DNA from: Chloroflexota bacterium
GTDB taxonomy: Bacteria; Chloroflexota; UBA6077; CF-72
Length of the DNA stretch: 51,528 bases
Direction: 5' to 3'
Assembly: GCA_019239775.1 (NCBI GenBank)
Contig: JAFAZN010000197.1
Span: forward strand, 1 to 51,528
Shown here: piece by piece, positions 16,530-25,017 of the stretch
Layout: each line of letters begins with the position of its first letter
Position numbering within the stretch: the first letter of the stretch is position 1
Notes under the pieces: generated by a model
What the model was told of the DNA's origin: nothing
Databases searched by the model: none
Seen by the model: the letters and a program-made list of their open reading frames with translations, nothing else
Translations under genes and position numbers: made by a program

Positions 16530-19034
16530 ATGCCCGATGACGAGAGCTACCAGCCGCTGGACCTGACGGCGTATCGCAACACGCCGGCCGCTGCGCTGGC
16601 GCAAGACGAACGCGAAGTGGCAGTCGGCCTCCAGCTTTTCCACGGCTTGCCGTTCCGCATTGGCGAAGGTGATGCGGCGTTCGTCGGACTCGGCGAGACT
16701 TTATCGGCGACCCGGGTGTCGATCCCCGTCAGCAAGTCGGTGTACACGGTCGTGTTCGCGCACCGCCTGGTTGGCTCGCGCATTTTCGACGGCGGTCCGC
16801 TTGGCTTGCCGTGTGCGGAGTACGTCTTTCACCTTGCCAACGGCACCCAGCATTCAGTCGTCATCCGCGATCGTTTCGAGGTCGCTGACATCGCGTCCTG
16901 GGGCACCAAACCATTCCTGGCGGTGCCCGACGAAAAAGACCGTTTGCAGCCGCGCTGGCGTGGTTCTTGGGCTGACGCGGGCGTTCGCCAGACGGAGTCC
17001 TTCGAGGCCCACCCGCGCAACTACTTTTTGTGGCGGTGGCGCAATCCAACACCGGATGTTCCGCTCGCGCACATTGAGCTGATCCCCGGTGAGGCGAAAG
17101 TCCTGATAGCGGCAATCACGCTGGGCATGGTCGACGAAGATCCGCTAACGCACTCGGGTGTCGTGCCGGTGCGCATTGAACTGAAGTCAAAGGAGCTGGC
17201 GAGCCGACCGCTGGACGTTGGACCAAATGATGTGCAGGTGGAAGTGGACCGGGGGGTCGCTGGCTACGCGTATCCACTGTCGACCAGGTCGGCGGAGGAG
17301 TTTCTGGCCGACGCCTTTGCAGGTTGGGGCGAAGCGGCCAACACGACCTCCAGTCCGCTGTATGCGGAGGTCGCGGCAGTTCCTTCGGCAACACTCGAGA
17401 TCAAGACGGATCTCGACACGATTGACACCATCAACTGGAGCGACGTTCTCAACAACACGTCGGTCGAGACCGAGCGCGTCTCTGTCGCCATCGTGGAGGA
17501 GGCACGCAACTGGGTGGAGACCATTGTCGTCGACGATGCAACGGGCGAACCGGTGCCCTGTCGCGTGCACTTCCGATCGGTTGAGGGCGTGCCCTATCAG
17601 CCGCACGGACATCATGCACACGTCGCGTCCAATCAGGACAGCTGGCACCGCGACGTGGGCGGCGACCTCCGCCTCGGACAGCTCACCTACGCGTACATCG
17701 ATGGTCGCTGCCAGGGGTGGCTGCCACGCGGCGACGTGATCGTGGATGTTGCGCGCGGGTTCGAATACACGCCACTGCGACAGCGCATTCGCATCGAACC
17801 AGGGCAACGGCGCCTCGAGCTTCGCCTGCGGCGCTGGACGAACATGAACGCGGAGGGCTGGTTCAGCGGTGATACCCACGTTCACTTCCTTTCGACGCAG
17901 GGCAGCCTCCGCGAAGCCCAAGCGGAGGACCTGAACGTGGTGAACTTGCTGCAATCGCAGTGGGGCAGCCTGTTCACCAACACCGAAGACTTCATCGGCG
18001 AGCCTGTCACCTCGCGCGATCGCCGAACGGTTGTCTGGACGAATCAGGAAAACCGGCAGCACCTGCTGGGGCACATGATCCTGCTCGGACTGCGCGAGCC
18101 GGTCTATCCCTGGTGCTCGGACGGTCCCAGCGAAGCCGCACTCGGCAGCACGCTCGATACCACGCTGGCGGCGTGGGCAGATGCTTGCCACGCGCAAGAG
18201 GGCACGGTCATCCTGCCGCACTTTCCGCTCCCGAACGGCGAACCAGCAGCACTGGTCGCCACCGGTCGGGTTGACGCGGTGGAGATGATCATACACGCGC
18301 CGTTCAATCACCTGGAGTACTATCGCTATCTCAACAGCGGTTACCGTCTGCCACTGGTTGGCGGCACGGATAAGATGTCGAGCGGAGTGGCCGTTGGCCA
18401 GTATCGCACTTACGTACATCTCGCTGAAGGCGAAGAATTCACCTACGCTAACTGGTGTCGCAACCTGCGGCTGGGGCGCACATTTCTCAGCGGTGGGCCG
18501 CTGCTGGAGTTGTCTATCAACGGTGCGCAGATTGGCGACACGGTCCGCTTACCGGCCGGTGGTGGTACGGTCAGTGTGGTCGCTACGGCACGTTCGATTC
18601 TGCCAATCCACTCGCTGCAAGTCGTTCAGAACGGGGAGATCGTGGCGCAGACCGACGACTCTGCGGGCACCGCGGAGCTGTCAATTCGCGCGGAGGTGAA
18701 CGTCGACCGCAACAGCTGGTTGTGCGCACGCGTCGGTGGACCCGATTATGCACCGATCGCGCATTTCGATACGTGGTCGCGAGGTATATTTGCGCATACT
18801 TCGCCAATCTATGTCGCGGTTGGCGACGAGTGGTCGATGGCCGATCCGGGTGGACTCGAGTACCTGTTGACGCTGGTTGAAGGTGGACTTGCGTACGTGC
18901 GGGGTCTGGCGCCACGGCGGTCGGCCGACCGCGTCCTGCATCACCATGGTGAGGCGGACCACCAGGCCTTCCTGGAGCGCCCGTTCCTCGAGGCTCAGGC
19001 GGCGCTGCAGGCACGGCTCGGCGGCAGGCGATAA
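16530..19034 (+). CDS. CehA/McbA-family metallohydrolase (PHP-type)
   Basis: The 834-residue protein has an N-terminal half of beta-rich sandwich character followed by a PHP-like metal hydrolase domain. That domain opens with GDTHVHF (H450, H452) and continues with DLNVVNLLQSQWG, VILPHFPLPNGEP and VGGTDKMSSGVAVG. Named relatives CehA and McbA hydrolyse the carbamate ester of N-methylcarbamates such as carbaryl; most family members are uncharacterised. It has no signal peptide. The frame is open to 16497, but ATG 16530 removes a non-family leader. The gene stands alone on the plus strand, divergent from the VOC-ArsR-SRPBCC operon, and may share the 16439-16470 regulatory site. Confidence 0.85.
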   Translation: MPDDESYQPLDLTAYRNTPAAALAQDEREVAVGLQLFHGLPFRIGEGDAAFVGLGETLSATRVSIPVSKSVYTVVFAHRLVGSRIFDGGPLGLPCAEYVFHLANGTQHSVVIRDRFEVADIASWGTKPFLAVPDEKDRLQPRWRGSWADAGVRQTESFEAHPRNYFLWRWRNPTPDVPLAHIELIPGEAKVLIAAITLGMVDEDPLTHSGVVPVRIELKSKELASRPLDVGPNDVQVEVDRGVAGYAYPLSTRSAEEFLADAFAGWGEAANTTSSPLYAEVAAVPSATLEIKTDLDTIDTINWSDVLNNTSVETERVSVAIVEEARNWVETIVVDDATGEPVPCRVHFRSVEGVPYQPHGHHAHVASNQDSWHRDVGGDLRLGQLTYAYIDGRCQGWLPRGDVIVDVARGFEYTPLRQRIRIEPGQRRLELRLRRWTNMNAEGWFSGDTHVHFLSTQGSLREAQAEDLNVVNLLQSQWGSLFTNTEDFIGEPVTSRDRRTVVWTNQENRQHLLGHMILLGLREPVYPWCSDGPSEAALGSTLDTTLAAWADACHAQEGTVILPHFPLPNGEPAALVATGRVDAVEMIIHAPFNHLEYYRYLNSGYRLPLVGGTDKMSSGVAVGQYRTYVHLAEGEEFTYANWCRNLRLGRTFLSGGPLLELSINGAQIGDTVRLPAGGGTVSVVATARSILPIHSLQVVQNGEIVAQTDDSAGTAELSIRAEVNVDRNSWLCARVGGPDYAPIAHFDTWSRGIFAHTSPIYVAVGDEWSMADPGGLEYLLTLVEGGLAYVRGLAPRRSADRVLHHHGEADHQAFLERPFLEAQAALQARLGGRR

Positions 19035-19046
19035 CACCGTGACGCG

Positions 19047-19976
19047 TCATGTGGCGGCGAAGCCCTCCCGCCAGCTGGGGTGGGCGGGCCGCCATGCGAG
19101 CTCGCGCTTTGCTTTGGCGTTCGAGGCGCCGCGAAGCTGGGTCATCATGACCACGCCGGCCTCGCCGGCGAAGAGACGACCGACGAACCGCGGCACGCGC
19201 ATCGGCGGCTTGGCCCCGAGGAGTTGCGCCAGCCCTGGCAGCCACTCCGCCACGCTTGCCGGACTGTCGTCGACAACGTTGTAGATGCCACGCTGGCCGT
19301 GCTCGATCGCTGCCACGGTCGCCTCGGCGGCATCTGCGACATGGATGAACGACCACACGCCGCCACCGTCACCCACCAGCGGGAACTTGTGCTTGCGCAC
19401 CAGTTCGAACTGCTCTCCGTCGCGTGCGAGCGAGGTGCCTGGACCGTAGAACCAGCCATAGCGCAGCACAATCGCATCCGTCCATTGGGCGCCGAGGACC
19501 GCCTCCTCGAGGTGGCGCATCGCCGCGACGGACTCGCGCATCTCTCGAGCGGGCGAGGTGTCAAATGCGTCTTCTTCGCGCTTGATCGCACCGCCCGTGC
19601 GCGCGTATACGACGCAGTTACTCTGGGCCACGAACTGCCTGACGCCCACCGCCTGGCCGGCCGAGAGCAGATAATCCGTGCCCTGGGTGCGCAGACGGTT
19701 GGTCAACGCGAAATCGCGATCGAAGTGTCGCGTATCAAGCGATCCGATCGCGGTCAGCTGGTGGACGATCACATCCGGCCGTACTTGAGCAACCGCCGCT
19801 GCCACTTGACCCCGATCCAGGGCGTCCGCCACCACCGGCTCCGCGCCGAGCTCGCGCACGAGCGCACGCTTCGACTCGCTGCGCGTTATCCCGCTCACTT
19901 CGTGACCCGCGGCCACCAGGCGCGGCACCAGTTGCCTTCCAATTACGCCGGTTGCACCGGCTACAAGCACTCTCAT
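19047..19976 (-). CDS. NAD(P)-dependent epimerase/dehydratase family (extended SDR) protein
   Basis: The 309-residue protein begins with the Rossmann motif GATGVIG (residues 7-13) after MRVLVA. Further extended-SDR features are DVIVHQLTAIGS, VRQFVAQSNCVVYART, AIVLRYGWFYGPGTS and FIHVADAAEATVAAIEHG. The usual YxxxK catalytic pair is not obvious, so it may be an atypical oxidoreductase. ATG 19976 is fixed by AAGGAG 6 nt upstream; the frame's extension to 20012 is not needed. It is transcribed away from the ester-cyclase-like gene across a 106-nt gap holding a 21-bp palindrome. The substrate is unknown. Confidence 0.88.
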   Translation of the reverse strand: MRVLVAGATGVIGRQLVPRLVAAGHEVSGITRSESKRALVRELGAEPVVADALDRGQVAAAVAQVRPDVIVHQLTAIGSLDTRHFDRDFALTNRLRTQGTDYLLSAGQAVGVRQFVAQSNCVVYARTGGAIKREEDAFDTSPAREMRESVAAMRHLEEAVLGAQWTDAIVLRYGWFYGPGTSLARDGEQFELVRKHKFPLVGDGGGVWSFIHVADAAEATVAAIEHGQRGIYNVVDDSPASVAEWLPGLAQLLGAKPPMRVPRFVGRLFAGEAGVVMMTQLRGASNAKAKRELAWRPAHPSWREGFAAT

Positions 19977-20038
19977 GATGAACTCCTTGTTCTGGGCTCG
20001 CTCGTTTTTCACGCACCAGACGTGGTAGCTGCGCCGGC

Positions 20039-20059
20039 TGTGACACCTTGGGTGTCACA
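20039..20059. promoter_or_regulatory. 21-bp palindrome in a divergent promoter
   Basis: TGTGACACC (20039-20047) and GGTGTCACA (20051-20059) form a perfect 9-bp dyad with a 3-nt centre. It lies in the 106-nt space between the SDR gene (minus) and the ester-cyclase-like gene (plus), 23 nt before the latter's ATG. The loop is too short and there is no T-run for a terminator, so a protein-binding operator is more likely. No regulator gene is adjacent. Confidence 0.65.
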
Positions 20060-20082
20060 AGCCTGGCAGCGATATCGTCTTC

Positions 20083-20523
20083 ATGGTCATGCCAACAGCC
20101 GAGACAGAACGGAACAAAGCGCTCGCCAGGCGCTTTTGCGACGGTATGAACACGAACGACCCGCGGATCATCTCCGCGACCATCGACGAGCTCGTCGCCG
20201 CGGACGCGCAGATCCGCACGCCCTTGCCGATTGACGCCACGGGAGCAGAGGCACTCAAGCAGGTGTTCTTGAGGCTCCACGGTGCCTACCCCGATCTTCA
20301 CGTGGCGATCGAAGACTTGATCGCAGAGGGTGACAGAGTGGTCTCGCGCAACCTGGTGACTGGGACTCACCGCGGCAACTACATGGGCGTTGCGCCCACC
20401 GGCAACGCTGTCACCTACAACGAAATTTTCATCTTCCGCTTCCGCGACGGCCAAATCGTAGAGACATGGGGTGTCGTTGATGTGCTGGCGCAAATGCGAC
20501 AGATAGGTGCAATTCGCACCTAA
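20083..20523 (+). CDS. SnoaL-like ester cyclase family protein
   Basis: The 146-residue protein has the SnoaL-like fold: NKALARRFCDGMNTNDPRII, a central AYPDLHVAIEDLIAEGDRVVSRN and a final NEIFIFRFRDGQIVETWGVVD. The TGTHRGNYMGVAPTGNAVTY stretch is the classic SnoaL/ester cyclase signature. Named members close polyketide rings by aldol chemistry; most genomic members have no known substrate. ATG 20083 or the in-frame ATG 20089 could start it; neither has a clear ribosome site. It is monocistronic, preceded by the 20039-20059 palindrome and followed by short repeats before the convergent HyuA-like gene. Confidence 0.87.
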   Translation: MVMPTAETERNKALARRFCDGMNTNDPRIISATIDELVAADAQIRTPLPIDATGAEALKQVFLRLHGAYPDLHVAIEDLIAEGDRVVSRNLVTGTHRGNYMGVAPTGNAVTYNEIFIFRFRDGQIVETWGVVDVLAQMRQIGAIRT

Positions 20524-20550
20524 GGTCCGCGGACCGTCACCGCTGGGGCG

Positions 20551-20616
20551 TTACGGAGTGCTATCTCCTGACGGAGTGATTGCAGCGTACGGAGTGATGC
20601 CGCCTCACGGATGTGG
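20551..20616. repeat. Four-unit 18-nt tandem repeat (acggagtg family)
   Basis: The core acggagtg begins at 20553, 20571 and 20589, and a variant acggatgtg at 20607, so the period is exactly 18 nt while the bases between cores vary. The array fills most of the 108-nt convergent gap between the ester-cyclase-like and HyuA-like genes. A 12-bp palindrome GGTCCGCGGACC directly after the ester cyclase stop (20524-20535) shares the gap. The core matches the larger array at 40498-40910. Confidence 0.75.
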
Positions 20617-20631
20617 TGGTCGCCGAACGGG

Positions 20632-22692
20632 TTAGGGCGCTCGCAGTGTCATGACCAAGTGGCCGAAGCGGTTGACCGTGACGGTGTCGCCTGGCTCCAC
20701 GATCGTGGTAGCCGCAGGCTCTTCAATGACGGCGGGCCCATGAATGACGTTCCCGCCGAGCAGCGCGGAGCGCTCGAACACCTCCGCATGCTGCTCGCCC
20801 TGCCGCGCAAACACCACCTTACGACTCCCCTTGCGCGCCGAGGCAGGTGGCGCCTCATGCCCAGGCGTAATCGACGGCAGTCGCGGTTTCGTCAGCAAGC
20901 CGATCGCCGAAACGCGCAAGCTGACGACGTCAGCGGATTCGTCCGGCGCACTGTGGCTGTAGCGCAACTGATGCGCATCGTCGAAGAGTCGTTTGAGCGT
21001 ATCCCGATCACGTTCACTGCCGACGTCCGCCGGCACGCGGACGGCCACAGCGTGCTCCTGGCCGACGTAGCGCATGTCGCATGCGCGCTCAAATACGACG
21101 CGATCGGCGCCAACCCCGGAGGTTTCCAGCGCGGCACGTCCCTCACGCTCCAGCTGCTGGAATTCTTTTTCCAGCTCCGCCATGTCGATATCGTCCAGAC
21201 GTGCGAACAACGTTTGCACGTAGTCGCGCCGCAAATCGGCCATCAGCATGCCCAGTGCGGAAAAGAGGCCGGGCGCCTGCGGGATGATCACGGTGCCGAT
21301 TTGCAATTCGCGAGCAACTGCCGCCGCATGCAGTGGTCCGCCGCCGCCGTACGCGAACAGCGTGAAGTCGCGCGGATCCAGTCCACGTTGCAGCGTAACC
21401 TGGCGCACGGCGTTGGCCATTGCTGAGGTCGCGACTTCGAGCATGCCAGAGGCGGCTCGCTCCAGGTCAACCTGGAGCGGCTCGGCGAGACGCGTCTGCA
21501 AGGCATGTTCGGCGGCTGCGCGGTCGAGGCGCATTTCGCCCCCCATGAACGCCTCCGGCGAAAGCCGACCTAACAGGACGTTCGCGTCGGTAACAGTAGG
21601 CTCCAGCCCGCCGCGGCCATAACAAGCTGGGCCAGGCTCCGCGCCTGCGCTGCGCGGACCAACGTGGAGCGCTGCGCCTTCGTCGAGCCACGCCAGGCTA
21701 CCGCCTCCGGTCCCGACCTCCACGATGTCGAGGACCGGGATGCGAATCGCGAGTCCCTCGTTGTAGCCGCCGATGAAGTAGTCCGGCGACAGGCTCGGCT
21801 CGGCGCGGCGGATGACGCAGGCCTTGGCGGTCGTGCCTCCCATGTCGAAGGCGATGGCCGCCTCGATGCTGAGCGCTTCACAGACTGCCATCGTGCCGAC
21901 GACGCCACCGGCCGGGCCGGATTCCATCATCTGAATGCACTGGCGGCGAGCCATCTCCACCTCAGACAGCCCGCCATTGGATTGCATAATCAGCAAATTG
22001 CCGGTGAAGCCGTCGGACTCCAGGCGGTGCTCCAGGTCCGTGAGATACATCGAGACCAGCGGACCCACGTACGCGTTGGCTGCGACGGTCGAGGTTCGCT
22101 CGTATTCTCGATATTCGCGCGAAAGCTCGTGGGACGCGGTGACGAACCAGGCTTGGCTGTGTCCGACTTCCTGCAGGATTTCTTTGGCGCGCAGCTCGTG
22201 GGCGGGGGCACGATACGAGTGCAAAAAGAGAATGGCGACTGCCTGGAAGCCTTCCTCATTCAGTATCCGGGCCACTTCGCGGACTCTCGCCTCGTCCAGC
22301 GGCGTACGGACTGAGCCATCGGCCAGAACGCGCTCCGGGATTTCGAAGATGTCCTCGCGTGGGATCAGTGGGCGATGTTTCTTGAAGCGCGGGTTAAAAG
22401 ATTCGGGCCGATTGATGCGGCCGATTTCGTAGACATCGCGGAAGCCCTGCGTGGTGAGGAGCGCGGTGCGTGCGCCGGAGCGCTCGATGATGGCGTTGAT
22501 CACGACTGTCGAACCATGGATGAGGACGCCGGTCTCATCCAGCTCGATTTGCGATTTGTGGAGTGCGTCCATCACGCCGCGAGCGAGCTCGGCCGGAGTT
22601 GACAGCGCTTTGGCGAGGGTCACTGAATTAGAGACTTCGTCAAAGCCAACGACATCGGTGAAAGTCCCGCCGATATCAACAGCTACTCGCAC
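20632..22692 (-). CDS. Hydantoinase/oxoprolinase family protein, HyuA (alpha) type
   Basis: The 686-residue protein starts RVAVDIGGTFTDVVGFDE and carries the second ATP-site motif AIAFDMGGTTAKACVI and the late YGGGGPLHAAAVARELQ. It is a full-length N-methylhydantoinase A/acetone carboxylase beta-type subunit. The family couples ATP hydrolysis to opening of cyclic amides or to carboxylation, normally with a HyuB partner. No hyuB gene is in the window, which is unusual. It starts at GTG 22692 with GGAGG 6 nt upstream. Upstream on the same strand, past a 246-nt repeat-filled gap, lies an FAH-family gene. Confidence 0.92.
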   Translation of the reverse strand: MRVAVDIGGTFTDVVGFDEVSNSVTLAKALSTPAELARGVMDALHKSQIELDETGVLIHGSTVVINAIIERSGARTALLTTQGFRDVYEIGRINRPESFNPRFKKHRPLIPREDIFEIPERVLADGSVRTPLDEARVREVARILNEEGFQAVAILFLHSYRAPAHELRAKEILQEVGHSQAWFVTASHELSREYREYERTSTVAANAYVGPLVSMYLTDLEHRLESDGFTGNLLIMQSNGGLSEVEMARRQCIQMMESGPAGGVVGTMAVCEALSIEAAIAFDMGGTTAKACVIRRAEPSLSPDYFIGGYNEGLAIRIPVLDIVEVGTGGGSLAWLDEGAALHVGPRSAGAEPGPACYGRGGLEPTVTDANVLLGRLSPEAFMGGEMRLDRAAAEHALQTRLAEPLQVDLERAASGMLEVATSAMANAVRQVTLQRGLDPRDFTLFAYGGGGPLHAAAVARELQIGTVIIPQAPGLFSALGMLMADLRRDYVQTLFARLDDIDMAELEKEFQQLEREGRAALETSGVGADRVVFERACDMRYVGQEHAVAVRVPADVGSERDRDTLKRLFDDAHQLRYSHSAPDESADVVSLRVSAIGLLTKPRLPSITPGHEAPPASARKGSRKVVFARQGEQHAEVFERSALLGGNVIHGPAVIEEPAATTIVEPGDTVTVNRFGHLVMTLRAP

Positions 22693-22720
22693 CCCCTGCC
22701 TCCACTACAGCGTACGCGGC

Positions 22721-22938
22721 GCTCCGCAGTTTGCGCTTCCGCGAGGGTACCGCTCCGCGAGGGTACCGCTCCGCGAGGGTGCCGCTCCGCGCGGGTGCCG
22801 CTCCGCGTGATGGCGCTCTGCATGATGGGCGCGGCAGCCCAAAGGGTTGGAACTCCGGGAGTGTGGCACTCCGTGACGTGGGCTTCTGGGAGGTGGCACA
22901 CGCTGACGTGGCCCTCGCGGAGATGGAGCTCTGCGTGG
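22721..22938. repeat. Degenerate 16-nt tandem repeats (gctccgcg / cactccgtg family)
   Basis: GCTCCGCGAGGG-type units recur with starts at 22752, 22768, 22784 and 22800 (exact 16-nt steps). More decayed units continue on either side (22721, 22735, 22815, then aactccgg, cactccgtgacg and cttctgggagg forms to 22938). This fills nearly all of the 246-nt gap between the FAH-family gene and HyuA. Read on the minus strand the core becomes cacggagtg, linking it to the 20551 and 40498 arrays. A promoter for HyuA would have to lie inside the array. Confidence 0.7.
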
Positions 22939-23877
22939 TCACACGATGCGGTTACACAACACACCGATTGCGGGCGACGACAGTTCGACGGTGTCGCCGA
23001 CCTTCAGGAACAGGTCTTTGGGCCGCGAGCCGTCGGGGGCGCGTTTCGTTTGGTCCGCGGCGGTGCCGACCGACGTTCCACCAGCAATAACATCGCCGGG
23101 AACGAACGTGAAGTCACGCGATAAATACTCCAGTACCTCGCCGAAATTGAAAATCATCTCGCGCGTGTTGTAGCTCTGTCGCTCGTTGCCGTTGATGCGC
23201 AGCTTCACGTCCACGTTTTGCGGATCAAGCTCCCCCACCACGATGCACGGTCCCATTGACGTGGAGCGATCGAAGTTCTTCGCGAGGTTGTAGCTCATGG
23301 GTCGCGAGCTGGGTCCCATACCGTCGCGAATGCTCCAGTCGTTGAGCAGGGTCACGCCCCAAACGCAGTCGCGCAGTTGACTGGCTGATGCATCTTTGAT
23401 GCGTTTGCCGATGATGATGGCGGCCTCGCCCTCGTAATCGAAATACTCCGTGCGCTTCGGATAGGGGATCTCGTCGTCGGGCCCGGCCACTTCGTCGGGA
23501 ACCTTCCAGAAACCCCACTGGCCGTTGGCACGGGTGCGCTGGGTAACGCTCTCGAGCGTGACCTCGCCCTCACCGGGGCGACCGGCCTCCATGCCCAGCA
23601 GGTGGGCGGCGTAGTTGCCACCAACACAGGCGATGCGCCGTCGAGGCCAGGGCGCATGGAGCTTCGTCTGAGCCAGAGGGACGAGCAGCCCACCGCCAGC
23701 GCCACCCGCGATTACGCGCTCAATCGCCCGCTGCGCCTCGTCAAGGGCAGGCTGACCGGCGGCGATGAATGCCTCGAGCTGGGATGGAAGTCGATCGGAC
23801 GCACGGTTCAGGTCGACGACGGCGTCGTCGTGCAGCGCGCCGACCCGTTGCTGATCGCCGAAGACCACGATTCTCAT
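22939..23877 (-). CDS. Fumarylacetoacetate hydrolase (FAH) family protein
   Basis: The 312-residue protein has a FAH catalytic domain. The metal ligands are E149 and E151 in YFDYEGE and a later Asp (D180, LLNDWSIRD); the GGNYAAH segment is near residue 86 and GDVIAGGTSVGTA is near the end. Members cleave C-C bonds of fumarylacetoacetate or acylpyruvates, or act as 2-hydroxyhepta-2,4-diene-1,7-dioate isomerases in aromatic catabolism. ATG 23877 follows a poor ribosome site. It is divergent from the MetE-like gene at 23962 and upstream of HyuA. The substrate is not determined by sequence. Confidence 0.92.
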   Translation of the reverse strand: MRIVVFGDQQRVGALHDDAVVDLNRASDRLPSQLEAFIAAGQPALDEAQRAIERVIAGGAGGGLLVPLAQTKLHAPWPRRRIACVGGNYAAHLLGMEAGRPGEGEVTLESVTQRTRANGQWGFWKVPDEVAGPDDEIPYPKRTEYFDYEGEAAIIIGKRIKDASASQLRDCVWGVTLLNDWSIRDGMGPSSRPMSYNLAKNFDRSTSMGPCIVVGELDPQNVDVKLRINGNERQSYNTREMIFNFGEVLEYLSRDFTFVPGDVIAGGTSVGTAADQTKRAPDGSRPKDLFLKVGDTVELSSPAIGVLCNRIV

Positions 23878-23961
23878 CTCGCGATTATGCCCGCCGCGGA
23901 TGTTGCAGCACTGCAGCAGATGCGAGCAGGCGCTCTACACTCGTAGCGAGGCTGAAAGCTG

Positions 23962-25008
23962 ATGCATGCTGTGGACGCGCCACTGACGACCACGGTCGTG
24001 GGTAGCTATCCCCAACCGGACTGGCTGGTTGATCGTGCGCTCCTGGCCGAACATGGCGTGCCGCGCGTGCGCGCCGAGGACGTCTGGCGGGTTCCCGAGC
24101 CGTACCTGGAGCAGGCCCAGGACGACGCCACGCTGCTGGCCATCCGGGCGCTGGAGCGCGCGGGCGTGGAGGTGATCACCGACGGCGAAATCCGCCGCGA
24201 GAGTTATTCGAACCGCTTCGCAACCGCAGTCGAGGGTATCGACCTCCAGCAGCCCGGCGCGCTTCAGCGCGGGAACCGGCCAACCATGGTTCCCCGCGTG
24301 ATTGGACCAATCCAGCGCAGGCGTCCAGTGGAGGTGCGCGATCTCCAGTTCCTCCGCTCCAACACAGACAGGCCGGTCAAGATCACGCTGCCGGAGCCGT
24401 TCACGATGGCCCAGCAAGCACAGGACGAGTACTACCACGACGATCGCGCCCTTGCACTCGCATACGCGGCGGCGGTCAATGCGGAGGTGCACGATCTGTT
24501 TGCCGCCGGTGCCGACGTCGTCCAGTTGGATGAACCGTGGTTCCGCAATGCTCCTGAGAAGGCACGCGTGTTTGGCGTCGCAGTGGTGAACCGCGCCCTG
24601 CAAGGCGCAACGGGCACCACCGCGGTGCATCTCTGCTTCGGTTACGCGGCGCTGGTGCCAAAGCCTCGCGACAGCCTCAATCGCTATGCGTTCCTCGAAC
24701 AGCTCGCAGAATGCAGCGCGGACCAGATTTCGATCGAAGCTGCCCAGCCGCGCCTGGACCTGGCGCAACTTCGGCCGCTGGTGGAGTCGGGCAAGCGCAT
24801 CATGGTCGGTGTACTGGATCTCGGCGACCCACGGGTTGAGACTCCGGAAGAGGTGGCGGAGCGCCTCCGCGCCGCGCTGGAGTATGTGCCGGCGGAGCAA
24901 CTGATCGTTGCGCCGGACTGCGGCATGAAATACCTGCCCGCCGACACTGCGTTCAACAAGCTGCGTGCAATGGTGGAAGGCGCACGACTCGTGCGCGAGG
25001 GAATGTGA
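23962..25008 (+). CDS. MetE C-domain-like zinc methyltransferase (core-MetE type)
   Basis: This 348-residue TIM barrel corresponds to the catalytic half of cobalamin-independent methionine synthase. It has VVGSYPQPDW at the start and zinc ligands H223 and C225 (VHLCFGY), E259 (SIEAAQ) and C320 (APDCGM). QLDEPWF near residue 188 matches the folate/thiol-side motif of the family. The N-terminal half of MetE is absent. Known short homologues include folate-independent methionine synthases and thiol methyltransferases, so methionine synthesis is possible but unproven. It is the second such paralogue in the window after 11643 and is monocistronic, ending 9 nt from the convergent IclR gene. Confidence 0.85.
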   Translation: MHAVDAPLTTTVVGSYPQPDWLVDRALLAEHGVPRVRAEDVWRVPEPYLEQAQDDATLLAIRALERAGVEVITDGEIRRESYSNRFATAVEGIDLQQPGALQRGNRPTMVPRVIGPIQRRRPVEVRDLQFLRSNTDRPVKITLPEPFTMAQQAQDEYYHDDRALALAYAAAVNAEVHDLFAAGADVVQLDEPWFRNAPEKARVFGVAVVNRALQGATGTTAVHLCFGYAALVPKPRDSLNRYAFLEQLAECSADQISIEAAQPRLDLAQLRPLVESGKRIMVGVLDLGDPRVETPEEVAERLRAALEYVPAEQLIVAPDCGMKYLPADTAFNKLRAMVEGARLVREGM

Positions 25009-25017
25009 CCGCACTAA

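Noticed and set aside
17187..18419. 410-codon minus-strand frame across the CehA/McbA gene
   Set aside because: Antisense shadow of a protein with clear PHP-type motifs; no independent signals or ribosome site.
19080..20234. 384-codon plus-strand frame across the SDR gene
   Set aside because: Shadow of the SDR gene, which has GATGVIG and a perfect ribosome site; this frame also runs over the ester-cyclase start.
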